Source of the DNA: Oscillospiraceae bacterium
GTDB taxonomy: Bacteria; Bacillota; Clostridia; Oscillospirales; Oscillospiraceae
Assembly (NCBI GenBank): GCA_017538965.1
Contig: JAFYHU010000011.1
Coordinates: forward strand, 1 to 57,785
Direction: 5' to 3'
Length of the DNA: 57,785 nucleotides
Part shown: in pieces, positions 40,941-52,087 of the stretch
Layout of the letters: each line of letters begins with the position of its first letter
Position numbering within the stretch: position 1 is the first letter of the stretch
Translations under genes and position numbers: made by a program
The notes under the pieces: generated by a model
What the model was told of the DNA's origin: nothing
Databases searched by the model: none
Seen by the model: the letters and a program-made list of their open reading frames with translations, nothing else

Positions 40941-41774
40941 TCAGCGCCGGCCGAGCTGCCAGAAGGCTACGGCGCCGGCCGCGGCGACGTTCAGCGAATC
41001 GACCCCATGGGCCATGGGAATCTTCACCGTATAGTCGCAGTCCGCGATGGTTCCGTCAGCCAGGCCGTCTCCTTCGGTTCCGAGGATCACGGCGAGCTTC
41101 TTCTCGGCCGTCAGGGCGGGGTTGTCGATGCTGACGGATTCGTCCTGCAGGGCCATGGCAGCCGTTCGGAAGCCGTAACGGCGAAGAAGCGCCATGCCTT
41201 TTTCCGGCCAGTCCGTCAGTTCTTCTCCGATCCAGGCCCAGGGGATCTGAAAGACCGTTCCCATGCTGACGCGGATGCAGCGCCGGTAAAGCGGGTCGGT
41301 GGAGGCCGGCGTCAGCAGGATCGCGTCCATCCCCATCGCCGCGGCAGACCGGAAGATAGCGCCCAGATTCGTGGGGTTCATCACATCCTCCAGCACCACC
41401 ACGCGTTCGCTGTTTCTCAGCAGCTCCTCCGCCTCGGGAAGGGGAGGCCGGCGCATGGCGCAGAGCACCCCTCTCGTCAGCGGAAAGCCCGTCAGCTGTT
41501 TCAGGCAGTCTTCCTCCGCCACATAAACCGGGATCTCCCCGCATCGGACGAGAATCTCCTGTCCGCGTTCGCGCCCGTCCAGCATCTTCGGGAGCATCAG
41601 CAGGGACTCCGGCACGCAGCCGGCCTCCAGCGCCCGTTCGATCACATGGGGGCTCTCCGCGATGAACAGCGAGTTTTCGATGCCGTGGCTGCTTCGAAGC
41701 TGCGCCTCGGTCAGTCGTGCATAGACATCCAGCTCCGGCGCGTGAAAATCGGTAATTTCAATAAAACGAGACAT
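40941..41774 (-). CDS. SpoU/TrmH-family RNA 2'-O-methyltransferase
   Basis: A 277-residue SPOUT methyltransferase. Three SpoU motifs are present: NPTNLGAIFRSA (1), LGTEGDGL (2) and IPMAHGVDSLNVAAAGA (3), forming the knotted SAM site. The N-terminal region (about 1-110) fits a substrate-binding domain (SLFIAESPHVIERALE). Targets in this family are tRNA G18 or 23S rRNA positions; which one is not readable. Single-gene unit with promoter and terminator of its own. Confidence 0.9.
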   Translation of the reverse strand: MSRFIEITDFHAPELDVYARLTEAQLRSSHGIENSLFIAESPHVIERALEAGCVPESLLMLPKMLDGRERGQEILVRCGEIPVYVAEEDCLKQLTGFPLTRGVLCAMRRPPLPEAEELLRNSERVVVLEDVMNPTNLGAIFRSAAAMGMDAILLTPASTDPLYRRCIRVSMGTVFQIPWAWIGEELTDWPEKGMALLRRYGFRTAAMALQDESVSIDNPALTAEKKLAVILGTEGDGLADGTIADCDYTVKIPMAHGVDSLNVAAAGAVAFWQLGRR

Positions 41775-41803
41775 AATCCTCTCCGTTAATCCGTGATGGG
41801 ACT

Positions 41804-41832
41804 ATCATAGCACAAAGCCGAAATCCGGACAA
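41804..41832 (-). promoter_or_regulatory. Promoter of the SpoU gene
   Basis: Minus strand TTGTCC (41827-41832), 17 bp, TATGAT (41804-41809), 30 bp before the ATG. Confidence 0.65.
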
Positions 41833-41984
41833 GCCGCCTTCGTCTCTGCTTTGAATTTTACAGATTGTCTTTCCGTGTCCGAACAGTTCTCTTTCTCCCG
41901 TTTGTTTCCAAAAGGATAATGACCAAAAAAGCTCCCTATTTTTGTACAATATTGCCAGTTTCCTTGCCGTATTTTGATTCAGAA

Positions 41985-42013
41985 TTGACTTTCTTTTGGA
42001 TATTTATTATAAT
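41985..42013 (+). promoter_or_regulatory. Promoter of the small membrane protein-enoate reductase pair
   Basis: TTGACT (41985-41990), 17 bp, TATAAT (42008-42013), a near-consensus promoter. The 72-bp leader before the first ATG is AT-rich with no evident fold. Confidence 0.8.
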
Positions 42014-42085
42014 ATACGGGCGATATGCTGTGAACTTTCATGGGTTCCGTTTTATTTCTTATTTTTACAGGAGGGAGTAATATTT

Positions 42086-42295
42086 ATGAAAAAGGCAATC
42101 AGGAAGCTCTTGTTCCTCGTATGTTTCGGCGCTTTCGCCTGGCTGCTGGCCAAGCTGGCTCAGAGAGACGAAGTACAGGAGAAGCTGTTTGAAATTCTCG
42201 GCGAGGATACCTATCTGGCCATTCTGGATAAGGTCCGTCTGGGCGGCGATCTGCTCATGTGGCCGGTCGACTTTGTCAGAGCGCTGCTTCCGTAA
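42086..42295 (+). CDS. Small single-span membrane protein
   Basis: A 69-residue protein not recognised by family. Residues 4-25 (AIRKLLFLVCFGAFAWLLAKLA) are one hydrophobic segment after a short basic start; the rest is amphipathic and ends in LMWPVDFVRALLP. The ATG at 42086 follows CAGGAGGGAG. It lies 31 bp upstream of the enoate-reductase-type gene with no terminator, so the two share a transcript. Anchoring the enzyme to the membrane is a possibility, not shown. Confidence 0.65.
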   Translation: MKKAIRKLLFLVCFGAFAWLLAKLAQRDEVQEKLFEILGEDTYLAILDKVRLGGDLLMWPVDFVRALLP

Positions 42296-42326
42296 CCCCC
42301 GGAAAGATTGAAAAAGGAGGTTCTTT

Positions 42327-44399
42327 ATGAATCCGAAATACGAAGCTCTCTTTACTCCGTTTAAAATCGGAGAGGTGGAAATTCCCAACCGCATCGTGCA
42401 GTGTTCCATGGGCGGCACCACCCTGTTCGGCTGGCTGGAGCCCTCCCACTTTGACCTCGAAGGGGCGGACTTTCTGCTCAAGCGCGCCAAGGACGGCGTC
42501 GGCCTGGTTCTCCCCGGCATGCAGGTCATCCGCGACACCATGGGCCGCAAATGGCTCGATTCGAACCGCCAGATGTACCGCGTGCTCAAGCCCTATATGG
42601 ACGAATACCATAAAACCGGCAGCAAGCTCTTCATCCAGCTGGCAGGCGGCTTCGGCCGCTCGATGGCCGTTACGCCCTGGATGGCCGCGCTGGGCAAAAA
42701 CGACCTCCTGAACAAGCTGGCCAGCCCCATTGTCGACGTCCAGTATGCCTGCGCCTCGGCTTCGGCCACCCCGAACCGCTGGGCGGACGGTCTGATTTCC
42801 CGTCCCTTCACCATTGAAGAGATTCAGGAGATGGTCTGGCATTTCGGCGCCACCGCCAGGAAGCTGCGCGAAGCCGGGGTCGACGGCGTCGAAATCCACG
42901 CCGTTCACGAGGGCTACAACCTCGACCAGTTCGCCATCGCGAACATGAACTTCCGTACCGACCAGTACGGCGGCTCGCTCGAGAACCGTCTGCGCTTCGC
43001 CACCGAGATCGTGCAGTCCATCCACGAGCAGGCCGGCGACGATTTCCCTGTCTCCCTCCGCTACTCGGTCCGCTCCTGCACCAAGGGCTGGCGCAAGGGT
43101 GCCATGCCCTACGAAGAGTTCGAAGAGTTCGGCCGTGACCTCGCCGAGTCCGAGAAGGCCGTCAAGATCCTGCAGGATGCCGGCTATGCCTTCCTCAACT
43201 GCGACAACGGCACCTACGACGCCTGGTACTGGGCGCATCCGCCACAGTACATGCCGGACAACTGCAACCTCGAAGACGTCGAGCACATCCGCAAGTTCAT
43301 CGACATCCCGGTCGCCTGCGCCGGACGCATGGATCCGGTCAAGGCCGCCGAAGAGATTGCCGCCGGCCGTCTTGACGCCGTCGCCATCGCGCGTCAGAAC
43401 CTGGTCGACGAGCACTGGATCACCAAGATCAAAGAAGGCCGCGAGGACGAAATCCGTCCCTGCATCCGCTGCCACAACGGCTGCTTCAACTTCTCGAAGG
43501 CCGCCGGCACCGAGAACATGCAGTCCCTGGGCGACTCGCTGCATCTCGCCCGCTGCGCCCTGAACCCGCCCACCATGCAGCACAACCGCTATAAGATCGT
43601 CCCGACCAAGAGGCCCAAGAGAGTCGCCGTCATCGGCGGCGGCGTGGGCGGCATGGAGTCCGCCCTGGTGCTCAGGAAGCGCGGCCACGAGCCCGTCATT
43701 TTTGAGAAGGACGGCGAGCTCGGCGGTCTGTTCCTGACGGCATCCGCCATGACCTTCAAGGAGAACGACAAGGATCTGATCCGCTGGTACAGGGACGAGA
43801 TCAGGCGCTACAATATCGAGGTCCGCTTCAACACCGAGGTCAAGGATCTCGCCGACCTCCGCAGCAGCTTTGATGAAATCGTCGTCTGCACGGGTTCGGT
43901 TCCCAGAAACATGCCGCAGATCAAGGGCTTTGAGAAGACCATGGACTTCACCGAGCTTCTGAGAGACCGCAGGATCGAGGACGAAAAGCTGCAGACCGTT
44001 GTCTTCCTCGGCGGCGGCCAGTCCTCCTGCGAGGCCGCCTATGACATGGTCTACAACTTCAAGAAGAACCCGATCGTCGTCGAGTACGGCAACGACCTCG
44101 TCGCGGCACAGGCCACCTGCCTTGCCAACACCTCGTTCCTGCGCGACGCCCTGGAGTATCACAAGGTTCCCGTCTATCTGCACAGCACCATCACCGAGAT
44201 CGGCGACGGCTACTGCATCATCAAGACCCCGGACGGCGAGTTCCGGCAGGAATGCGACGCCGTTGTCAACGGTGTCGGCTTTGTCCCGGCGCCGATCGGC
44301 GACAAGGGCCCGCATATTCACCGCGTCGGCGACTGCGTTGCGATCGGCAACCTCCGCACCGTCGTATGGCGCGCCTGGGACGTCTGCATGCGCATCTGA
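42327..44399 (+). CDS. NADH:flavin oxidoreductase / 2-enoate reductase-type Fe-S flavoenzyme
   Basis: A 690-residue old-yellow-enzyme-plus-reductase protein. Residues about 1-370 are the FMN TIM barrel (FTPFKIGEVEIPNRIV, DGVEIHAVHEGYNLDQF, SLENRLRF). Then CIRCHNGC and a fourth Cys (ARCALNP) 24 residues on bind [4Fe-4S]. The C-terminal half holds FAD (VAVIGGGVGGMESAL) and NAD(H) (VVFLGGGQSSCEAA) sites. Relatives reduce enoates, dienoyl-CoAs or bile-acid intermediates (BaiCD/BaiH). The loop between cysteines 3 and 4 is longer than the usual 11-12 residues. Substrate unknown. Confidence 0.88.
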   Translation: MNPKYEALFTPFKIGEVEIPNRIVQCSMGGTTLFGWLEPSHFDLEGADFLLKRAKDGVGLVLPGMQVIRDTMGRKWLDSNRQMYRVLKPYMDEYHKTGSKLFIQLAGGFGRSMAVTPWMAALGKNDLLNKLASPIVDVQYACASASATPNRWADGLISRPFTIEEIQEMVWHFGATARKLREAGVDGVEIHAVHEGYNLDQFAIANMNFRTDQYGGSLENRLRFATEIVQSIHEQAGDDFPVSLRYSVRSCTKGWRKGAMPYEEFEEFGRDLAESEKAVKILQDAGYAFLNCDNGTYDAWYWAHPPQYMPDNCNLEDVEHIRKFIDIPVACAGRMDPVKAAEEIAAGRLDAVAIARQNLVDEHWITKIKEGREDEIRPCIRCHNGCFNFSKAAGTENMQSLGDSLHLARCALNPPTMQHNRYKIVPTKRPKRVAVIGGGVGGMESALVLRKRGHEPVIFEKDGELGGLFLTASAMTFKENDKDLIRWYRDEIRRYNIEVRFNTEVKDLADLRSSFDEIVVCTGSVPRNMPQIKGFEKTMDFTELLRDRRIEDEKLQTVVFLGGGQSSCEAAYDMVYNFKKNPIVVEYGNDLVAAQATCLANTSFLRDALEYHKVPVYLHSTITEIGDGYCIIKTPDGEFRQECDAVVNGVGFVPAPIGDKGPHIHRVGDCVAIGNLRTVVWRAWDVCMRI

Positions 44400-44415
44400 T
44401 CCCCGGTCAAATTCA

Positions 44416-44449
44416 CAGCCCCGGCTCATCCGAGCCGGGGCTGTTTTTT
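44416..44449. terminator. Terminator after the enoate-reductase gene
   Basis: A perfect 12-bp stem CAGCCCCGGCTC / GAGCCGGGGCTG, loop ATCC, six T. It lies between the convergent reductase and C_GCAxxG_C_C genes and overlaps the latter's stop. Confidence 0.94.
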
Positions 44450-44819
44450 ACTTCAGCAGTCCTTCCGCTTTCTCTGCCGCGAAGGCGATGACATCGTCAC
44501 AGGAGATCTTCGCCGCCTTGAGATCGGCGCATCGTACCGCACCGAATTTCTCACGAAAAGCCGTGATGATTTCACGGTCCGCGGCGTTGACCTGCGCCCG
44601 GTTCTCCGCGCCGTATTTCAGTCCGGCCGCCATGATCGCGCCCGAGAGCGCCCCGCAGATCTCGCGGCATCCCGCCCCGCCGCCGAAACCGCAGGCAATC
44701 GATGCCGCGGTTTTTTCATCCATTCCGGTCACGCCGCCCATGGACAGCAGAACCGCCTGCGCGCAGTTGTATCCTTTTCCGTGAAGTTCCGTTGCTTTTT
44801 CCTTTGCTGTCATTTTCAT
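44448..44819 (-). CDS. C_GCAxxG_C_C family protein
   Basis: A 123-residue protein of the C_GCAxxG_C_C family, small Cys-rich proteins of anaerobes thought to be redox-active. The motif order YNCAQAVL, GFGGGAGCREICGALSGA, then a late Cys (RCADLK) and SCDDVI is as expected. In other genomes such genes lie near electron-transfer enzymes; here it is convergent with the Fe-S flavoenzyme. Function not established. Confidence 0.85.
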   Translation of the reverse strand: MKMTAKEKATELHGKGYNCAQAVLLSMGGVTGMDEKTAASIACGFGGGAGCREICGALSGAIMAAGLKYGAENRAQVNAADREIITAFREKFGAVRCADLKAAKISCDDVIAFAAEKAEGLLK

Positions 44820-44908
44820 CCCTCCGTCCGGTCTGAGAAACTCGGTTTCTTTATAAATTATACCATATTCTCCCGGCCGCTGTCATGTATTATCTTCCAT
44901 TTTGTCAA

Positions 44909-44937
44909 TTGAATTTTCTTTCAGGATTTGCTAATAT
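44909..44937 (+). promoter_or_regulatory. Promoter of the aminotransferase gene
   Basis: TTGAAT (44909-44914), 17 bp, TAATAT (44932-44937), 70 bp before the ATG. The leader between has no strong fold. Confidence 0.65.
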
Positions 44938-45006
44938 TATTTCACTTTACCGCGTTACCGCAAGGCAGTGCAGGGAAAGAATGATACAGTAAGGAGATGT
45001 TGACCG

Positions 45007-46203
45007 ATGAAACTGAATCTTTCCGACAGAATTACCAAGCCCGATTTTCAGGGTGAGTTTACCGCCTCCATTCTGGCTGCGGCTGCCTCGCCGGATATTA
45101 TTTCCTTTGCCGGCGGCCTTCCGAACCCGGTTTCCTTCCCGATTCCCGAGATGGAAGCCGCCACGAAGAAGGTCCTGGAAGAGAACGGCGTCACCGCACT
45201 GCAGTACAGCTCCACTCAGGGCTGGCCGGCACTGCGCAAATGGATCGCCGAACGCTATAAGACCATGGGTGTCACGGATGTGAGCCCGGACGACATCATT
45301 GTCACCAACGGTTCGCAGCAGGCCCTGGCCATGGTCGGCGCCGCGCTCATCAACACCGGCGACAAGGTGATTGTCGAGGACCCGACCTACCTGGTCGCTC
45401 TCCAGTCCTTCCATGTGTTCGATCCGGTTATCCTGCCCGTCACGATGAATCCGGACGGCATCGACTGCGATGAACTGGCCGAGACGATCAAAAACAATCC
45501 GGACGCCAAGTTCGCCTATCTGATCCCGAACTTCCAGAATCCCACCGGGCTGAGCTATTCGCAGGCAGTCCACGACCGGGTCGTCGAGATCTTCAAGGCC
45601 AGCAATGTTCTTCTGCTGGAAGACAACCCCTATCGCGAACTGCGCTTCGCCGGCACCGCCACCGACAGCTTCGGTAAGGAGCTGGGCGAACAGTGCTGCA
45701 TGCTGGGGACCTTCTCAAAGATCGTCACCCCGGGCATGCGCATCGGCTGGATCTGCGTCCGCAATAAAGAACTCCGCGCAAAGCTCCTCGGCTACAAGGC
45801 CACGGCCGACCTGCACACCAATATCTTCAGCCAGATGGTCCTGGCCCAGTATCTTGCGGACAACAACGTCGACGAGCATATCGAGAAGACCAAGGTCCTC
45901 TACAAGGCCAAGTCCGATTTCATGGTTGCCTGCCTGAAGAAGTACCTCCCCGCCGGCTGCGAGCTCACCCCGACCGAGGGCGGCATGTTCCTCTGGGTCA
46001 CGCTTCCCAACGGTCTGTCGGCCGTCGAGCTCTACCGCAAGGCGCTGGACAAGGGCGTTGCCATCTGCCCGGGCGACCCGTTCTATGAGTACCAGCGCGA
46101 TGTCAGCTCCTTCCGCGTCAATTACTCCAACTCCACCGACGAGGCCATCGAGAAAGGCATCAAGATCCTCGGCGAAGCCTGCGAAGAACTCCTGAACACA
46201 TAA
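45007..46203 (+). CDS. PLP-dependent aminotransferase, class I (2-aminoadipate/LysN-like)
   Basis: A 398-residue aminotransferase. The PLP lysine is in TFSKIVTPGMRIGW, the cofactor Asp-region is LLEDNPYREL, and the substrate arginine region is SSFRVNYSN. SFAGGLPNPVSFP at the start matches the LysN/MocR-C-domain-like group (2-aminoadipate or branched/aromatic aminotransferases). Such enzymes make the 2-oxoacids consumed by the ferredoxin oxidoreductase seen 6 kb away (inference). The start follows AAGGAGATG. The amino acid specificity is open. Confidence 0.88.
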   Translation: MKLNLSDRITKPDFQGEFTASILAAAASPDIISFAGGLPNPVSFPIPEMEAATKKVLEENGVTALQYSSTQGWPALRKWIAERYKTMGVTDVSPDDIIVTNGSQQALAMVGAALINTGDKVIVEDPTYLVALQSFHVFDPVILPVTMNPDGIDCDELAETIKNNPDAKFAYLIPNFQNPTGLSYSQAVHDRVVEIFKASNVLLLEDNPYRELRFAGTATDSFGKELGEQCCMLGTFSKIVTPGMRIGWICVRNKELRAKLLGYKATADLHTNIFSQMVLAQYLADNNVDEHIEKTKVLYKAKSDFMVACLKKYLPAGCELTPTEGGMFLWVTLPNGLSAVELYRKALDKGVAICPGDPFYEYQRDVSSFRVNYSNSTDEAIEKGIKILGEACEELLNT

Positions 46204-46205
46204 AA

Positions 46206-46231
46206 ACAGGCGTTTTCAGAAAACGCCCTGC
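46206..46231 (+). other. Small hairpin immediately after the aminotransferase stop
   Basis: CAGGCGTTTT / AAACGCCCTG with a bulged C, no U-tract. It may protect the mRNA 3' end before the real terminator at 46260. Confidence 0.35.
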
Positions 46232-46259
46232 ATATACCCGTTCTTAACTTTCTGCAATT

Positions 46260-46314
46260 GCGCGGAAGAGAAACCGGTCCCTCGCACCAAAGTTTCTCCG
46301 CCGCGCTTTTGTTT
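46260..46314 (+). terminator. Terminator of the aminotransferase gene
   Basis: GCGCGGAAGAGAAAC / GTTTCTCCGCCGCGC, 13 pairs with one 2x2 internal loop, then TTTTGTTTATAT. Confidence 0.7.
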
Positions 46315-46344
46315 ATATGAGCATACCCTCCAAAGCACCCATTC

Positions 46345-46388
46345 GCGGCAGCAGCCGGTTCGACAGGGGCGGCTGCTTCCCTGGCCGC
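46345..46388. other. Nested hairpin between aminotransferase and ABC exporter
   Basis: Outer GCGGC/GCCGC and inner AGCAGCCG/CGGCTGCT. No T-run in either direction; it may be an exporter mRNA 3' structure. The rest of 46315-46423 shows nothing. Confidence 0.35.
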
Positions 46389-46423
46389 TAAACGGTACAG
46401 CCTGATTGGGAGTAAGCCGTATC

Positions 46424-48256
46424 TTATTTTTCGATGTCCAGGATTTTGCGGAACTGGGTTTCGTAGAGCTCGCGGTAGGTGCCGCCCTTCTCGAGCAGCT
46501 CCTCGTGGCTGCCCTGTTCGGCGATGACGCCGTCTTTCACGACCAGAATCCTGTCGGCCTTCAGAATGGTGGACAGGCGGTGGGCGATGACAATGCTGGT
46601 TCTGCCCTCCATCAGAGCTTCCAGCGCTTCCTGGATGGCGTTTTCGGTGATGGAATCCAGCGCCGAGGTCGCCTCGTCCAGAATCAGGATCTTCGGGTCC
46701 TTCAGGATCACGCGGGCGATGCTCAGGCGCTGTTTTTCGCCGCCGGAGAGCTTCAGGCCACGGTTGCCGACCAGGGTTTCGTAGCCTTCCGGCTGGGCGG
46801 CAATGAAGTCGTTCAGGTTGGCGATGTAGCAGGCAGCATCCAGCTCCTCCTTTGAGGCGTCTTCCTTGGCATACAGCAGATTTTCCCGGATACTGCCGTT
46901 GAAGAGATAGCTGTCCTGCGTCACGACGCCGATGCAGGAGCGCAGATACTCGAGATCGAAGTCTCTCACGTCGACCCCGGCGATTTTCACGCTGCCGCCG
47001 AGCACGTCGTAAAGGCGCGGGATCAGGTTCACCACCGTGGACTTGCCCGAGCCGCTCGGTCCGACGATCGCATACATCTTTCCGGCCGGCACCGTGAAGT
47101 TGATGTCCGTCAGCAGCGGCTTTTCCGGATCGTAGCTGAAGGAAACGTGATCATAGACGATATCGCCGTCCGAGACCTCCGGCTTCTTCCCGTTCTCCGG
47201 CGAGACGATCGGATTTTCCATGTCGAAGTAGTCGAAGATGCGGGTAAACAGAGCCAGGGAACGGGTAAAGTCCACATGGATGTTCAGCAGCGATTCCACC
47301 GGCCGGTAGAGCCGGTTGACCAGCGAGACCGTCGCCGTGATGGTACCGACGGTCAGCCCGGGATCGGCGTGGCGGATGATGAACCAGCCGCCGGCAAAGT
47401 AGATCAGCAGCGGTCCCAGCTGGGTAAACATGCCCATGACCACGCGAAACCAGCGGCCGCTCTGCTGCTCCTTCAGGTTCAGACGGGTGACCTCTTCGTT
47501 GACCGCCACAAAGCGTTCATATTCCTTTTTTTCTCGGGTAAACAGCTTGACCAGAAGCGAGCCGGAGACCGACAGGGTCTCGTTGATGAGCTGGTTCATC
47601 TCGTCGTTTTTCGCCTGGCTGTCCGTCAGCAGCTGATAGCGCTTCTTTCCGACGCTTTTCGTCGGCAGAATCAGCAGCGGCAGCACCACGATACCCACCA
47701 GCGCCAGCTGCCAGCTCATCGTAAACAGCGCCACCAGCGTGGTGACGACGGTCGCGATATTTGAGACGATGCTGCTCAGCGTCCCGGAGATCACGGAACT
47801 GACCCCGCTGATGTCGGTGTTCATGCGGGTGATGATGTCGCCCTGTTTTTCCGAGGTGAAGAAGGCATGGGGCATGTGCTGCAGATGATCGTACATCTGG
47901 TTCTTCATGTCGAAGATGATCCGCTGGGAGATCCAGGCGTTGATATAGCTCTCCAGCACCGAGATCACCTGTGATGCCGTCAGGGTCACAAAGGCCAGAA
48001 TCAGCAGGCGGATCAGCAGCGTCATGTTCTTTCCGACCAGCGCCTCGTCGACGATGCGCCCGGTGATGATGCTGGGCAGCAGTCCGAGCACGGCCGAGAC
48101 CAGAATCGTCACGAAAACCAGCAGAAACTGCGGCCAGTACGGCAGGAGGTAGGAGAGAATCCTGCGGATCAGCGCGCCGCTGACCACCGGCAGGTTTTTC
48201 TTTTCATCGTCCGTCAGGAACCCGCGGGGACCCAGGCCGTGTCCGGGAGGCGGCAT
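46424..48256 (-). CDS. ABC exporter half-transporter (fused TMD and NBD)
   Basis: A 610-residue type I ABC exporter. Residues about 30-330 hold six transmembrane segments with coupling-helix sequence (FFTSEKQGDIITRMNTD). The ATPase starts near 360: Walker A GPSGSGKST, Q-loop VTQDSYLFNGSIREN, signature LSGGEKQRLSIARV, Walker B LILDEATSALD, H-switch IAHRLST. Only one half gene is present, so a homodimer is expected. The substrate class (lipid, drug, peptide) cannot be deduced; the sequence is of the MsbA/LmrA-like multidrug type. It is transcribed alone from 48290-48318. The start has a weak GTGAG ribosome site. Confidence 0.93.
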   Translation of the reverse strand: MPPPGHGLGPRGFLTDDEKKNLPVVSGALIRRILSYLLPYWPQFLLVFVTILVSAVLGLLPSIITGRIVDEALVGKNMTLLIRLLILAFVTLTASQVISVLESYINAWISQRIIFDMKNQMYDHLQHMPHAFFTSEKQGDIITRMNTDISGVSSVISGTLSSIVSNIATVVTTLVALFTMSWQLALVGIVVLPLLILPTKSVGKKRYQLLTDSQAKNDEMNQLINETLSVSGSLLVKLFTREKKEYERFVAVNEEVTRLNLKEQQSGRWFRVVMGMFTQLGPLLIYFAGGWFIIRHADPGLTVGTITATVSLVNRLYRPVESLLNIHVDFTRSLALFTRIFDYFDMENPIVSPENGKKPEVSDGDIVYDHVSFSYDPEKPLLTDINFTVPAGKMYAIVGPSGSGKSTVVNLIPRLYDVLGGSVKIAGVDVRDFDLEYLRSCIGVVTQDSYLFNGSIRENLLYAKEDASKEELDAACYIANLNDFIAAQPEGYETLVGNRGLKLSGGEKQRLSIARVILKDPKILILDEATSALDSITENAIQEALEALMEGRTSIVIAHRLSTILKADRILVVKDGVIAEQGSHEELLEKGGTYRELYETQFRKILDIEK

Positions 48257-48289
48257 ATTCTCACAGCCTTTCTGTCTGAGAATGGGGAT

Positions 48290-48318
48290 ATTTTAGCTGC
48301 TGTCCGTTCTCAAATCAA
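48290..48318 (-). promoter_or_regulatory. Promoter of the ABC exporter
   Basis: Minus strand TTGATT (48313-48318), 17 bp, TAAAAT (48290-48295). Confidence 0.6.
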
Positions 48319-48383
48319 GCAGAAACCATGAACAATTGCGCCTGCAGGCCGCTTTGCAGGGGGATTTTTGTATGATTTACCGC

Positions 48384-48412
48384 TTGACGGAAGCAGGCGA
48401 TTTCGTTATACT
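48384..48412 (+). promoter_or_regulatory. Promoter of glgP
   Basis: TTGACG (48384-48389), 17 bp, TATACT (48407-48412), 45 bp before the ATG. Confidence 0.75.
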
Positions 48413-48456
48413 TACCGCGTTATCCGAATCCTATACCCAATTTGGAGGTTTTTTAT

Positions 48457-50859
<2,403 letters not shown>

Positions 50860-50865
50860 CAGAGC

Positions 50866-50910
50866 AGAATCTCCTCCCTGCCGCTCCGCAGGGAGGAGAT
50901 TCTTTCTTTT
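50866..50910 (+). terminator. Terminator of glgP
   Basis: A perfect 16-bp stem AGAATCTCCTCCCTGC / GCAGGGAGGAGATTCT, then TTCTTTT. Confidence 0.92.
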
Positions 50911-50988
50911 CGCTTTTTCCTCTCAGGTATTCTCTCAAATTTTCTCACAAAAACCCAGCTTGTTAAAATATTATCAAGGAGGTGTACC

Positions 50989-51813
50989 ATGAACCGAAAG
51001 AAATTCTCTCTGGGTGTCTGCCAGCTGCGGACGGAAACCGACTATGAAGCCACGATGCAAAAAGCGAAAGAAATGATATCTTTCGCCGCCAAATCGGGCG
51101 GCAATGTCGTTGTTCTGCCCGAGATGTTCTCCTGCCCCTATGCCGGAGAATACTTCCGCGTGTTTGCCTCCCGCGGCCACGAAGAGACCTGCCGCAGGCT
51201 TTCGTCCTGGGCAAGGGAAAACCGGGTCCTGCTGGTCGGCGGCTCCGTCCCCGAGAAGGAAGGAGACCATCTGTACAACACCTGCTTTGTCTACGGTCCG
51301 GACGGAGAACTGCTCGCCCGTCACCGTAAAATCCACCTCTTTGATGTGGACCTGCCCGGCATGCGCTTTCATGAATCGCATACCTTTACGCCGGGCTCCG
51401 AGATTACGGTTTTCGACACACCCTACGGAAAAATGGGCGTCGCCATCTGCTTTGACGTGCGCTTTCCCGAGCTGTTCCGGGCCATGGCCCGGCGCGGAGC
51501 GGAGCTGATCTGCCTGCCAGCGCAGTTCAACATGACGACGGGCCCCGCGCACTGGGATTCGACCATGCGCACGCGCGCGGTGGACAACGAGCTGTTTTTT
51601 GTCGCCGCCTCGGCTGCCCGTTACAAAGGTTTTTCTTACGAATGCTGGGGGCACTCTCTGATTCTGGATCCCTACGGCACGGCACTTGCTTCCGCAGATG
51701 AAACCGAGCAGCTGCTTCTGGCGGAGCTGGATCTCAGCCGGATTGACGAAGTCCGCGCGCAGCTTCCGACCTTCCTGCATCTGCGGGAAGAGCTGTATGC
51801 CGTAGCGGACTGA
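50989..51813 (+). CDS. Carbon-nitrogen hydrolase, omega-amidase type
   Basis: A 274-residue nitrilase-superfamily enzyme. The catalytic triad is visible: Glu in LPEMF, Lys in HRKIHLFD and Cys in ICFDVRFPEL. Similarity is to NIT2/omega-amidase (2-oxoglutaramate or 2-oxosuccinamate to 2-oxoacid and ammonia) rather than true nitrilase. It would link glutamine/asparagine transamination to 2-oxoacids. The ribosome site AAGGAGGTG is nearly perfect. It is followed 13 bp later by a small gene, likely co-transcribed. Specificity is inferred. Confidence 0.88.
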   Translation: MNRKKFSLGVCQLRTETDYEATMQKAKEMISFAAKSGGNVVVLPEMFSCPYAGEYFRVFASRGHEETCRRLSSWARENRVLLVGGSVPEKEGDHLYNTCFVYGPDGELLARHRKIHLFDVDLPGMRFHESHTFTPGSEITVFDTPYGKMGVAICFDVRFPELFRAMARRGAELICLPAQFNMTTGPAHWDSTMRTRAVDNELFFVAASAARYKGFSYECWGHSLILDPYGTALASADETEQLLLAELDLSRIDEVRAQLPTFLHLREELYAVAD

Positions 51814-51826
51814 AAGGAGACCTTTC

Positions 51827-52057
51827 GTGAAGTTCAACGTGCAGACCATGCTGAAGGCGCGCGATGCCTGGCGCACCTTCCGCAGCAACCACCCCAACGT
51901 TCTCCCTTTTCTGAACGATGTGCTGCAGCACGGGATCAAGGAAGATGTCCGGGTGGAGATACTGGTCCACTACCCGGACGGTACGGATCTGAAATCGGGC
52001 ATCCGCGTCAGGCAGAGCGACCTGGCCTTTTTTGAAGCCCTGCAGGAAATCCTGTAA
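51827..52057 (+). CDS. Conserved hypothetical small protein (GTG start)
   Basis: A 76-residue protein starting at GTG behind AAAGGAGA. The sequence KFNVQTMLKARDAWRTFRSNHPNVLPFLNDVLQ is a clean helical-looking fold, then GTDLKSGIRVRQSDLAFFEALQ. I do not assign a family. It is soluble, 13 bp after the hydrolase gene, and ends just before the shared hairpin at 52062. Its clean ribosome site and placement make it a real gene rather than a chance frame. Confidence 0.65.
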   Translation: MKFNVQTMLKARDAWRTFRSNHPNVLPFLNDVLQHGIKEDVRVEILVHYPDGTDLKSGIRVRQSDLAFFEALQEIL

Positions 52058-52061
52058 AAAG

Positions 52062-52087
52062 ACCACCGGCTGATTACAGCCGGTGGT
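52062..52087. terminator. Bidirectional terminator
   Basis: ACCACCGGCTG / CAGCCGGTGGT, loop ATTA. CTTTTTAC follows on the minus strand and TATAATTT on the plus strand. It ends the omega-amidase operon and the serC-serA-alaX operon. Confidence 0.8.

Noticed and set aside
42276-44429. 717-codon open frame antisense to the enoate-reductase gene
   Set aside because: GC-rich codon bias creates long antisense frames; the sense protein has all its cofactor motifs.
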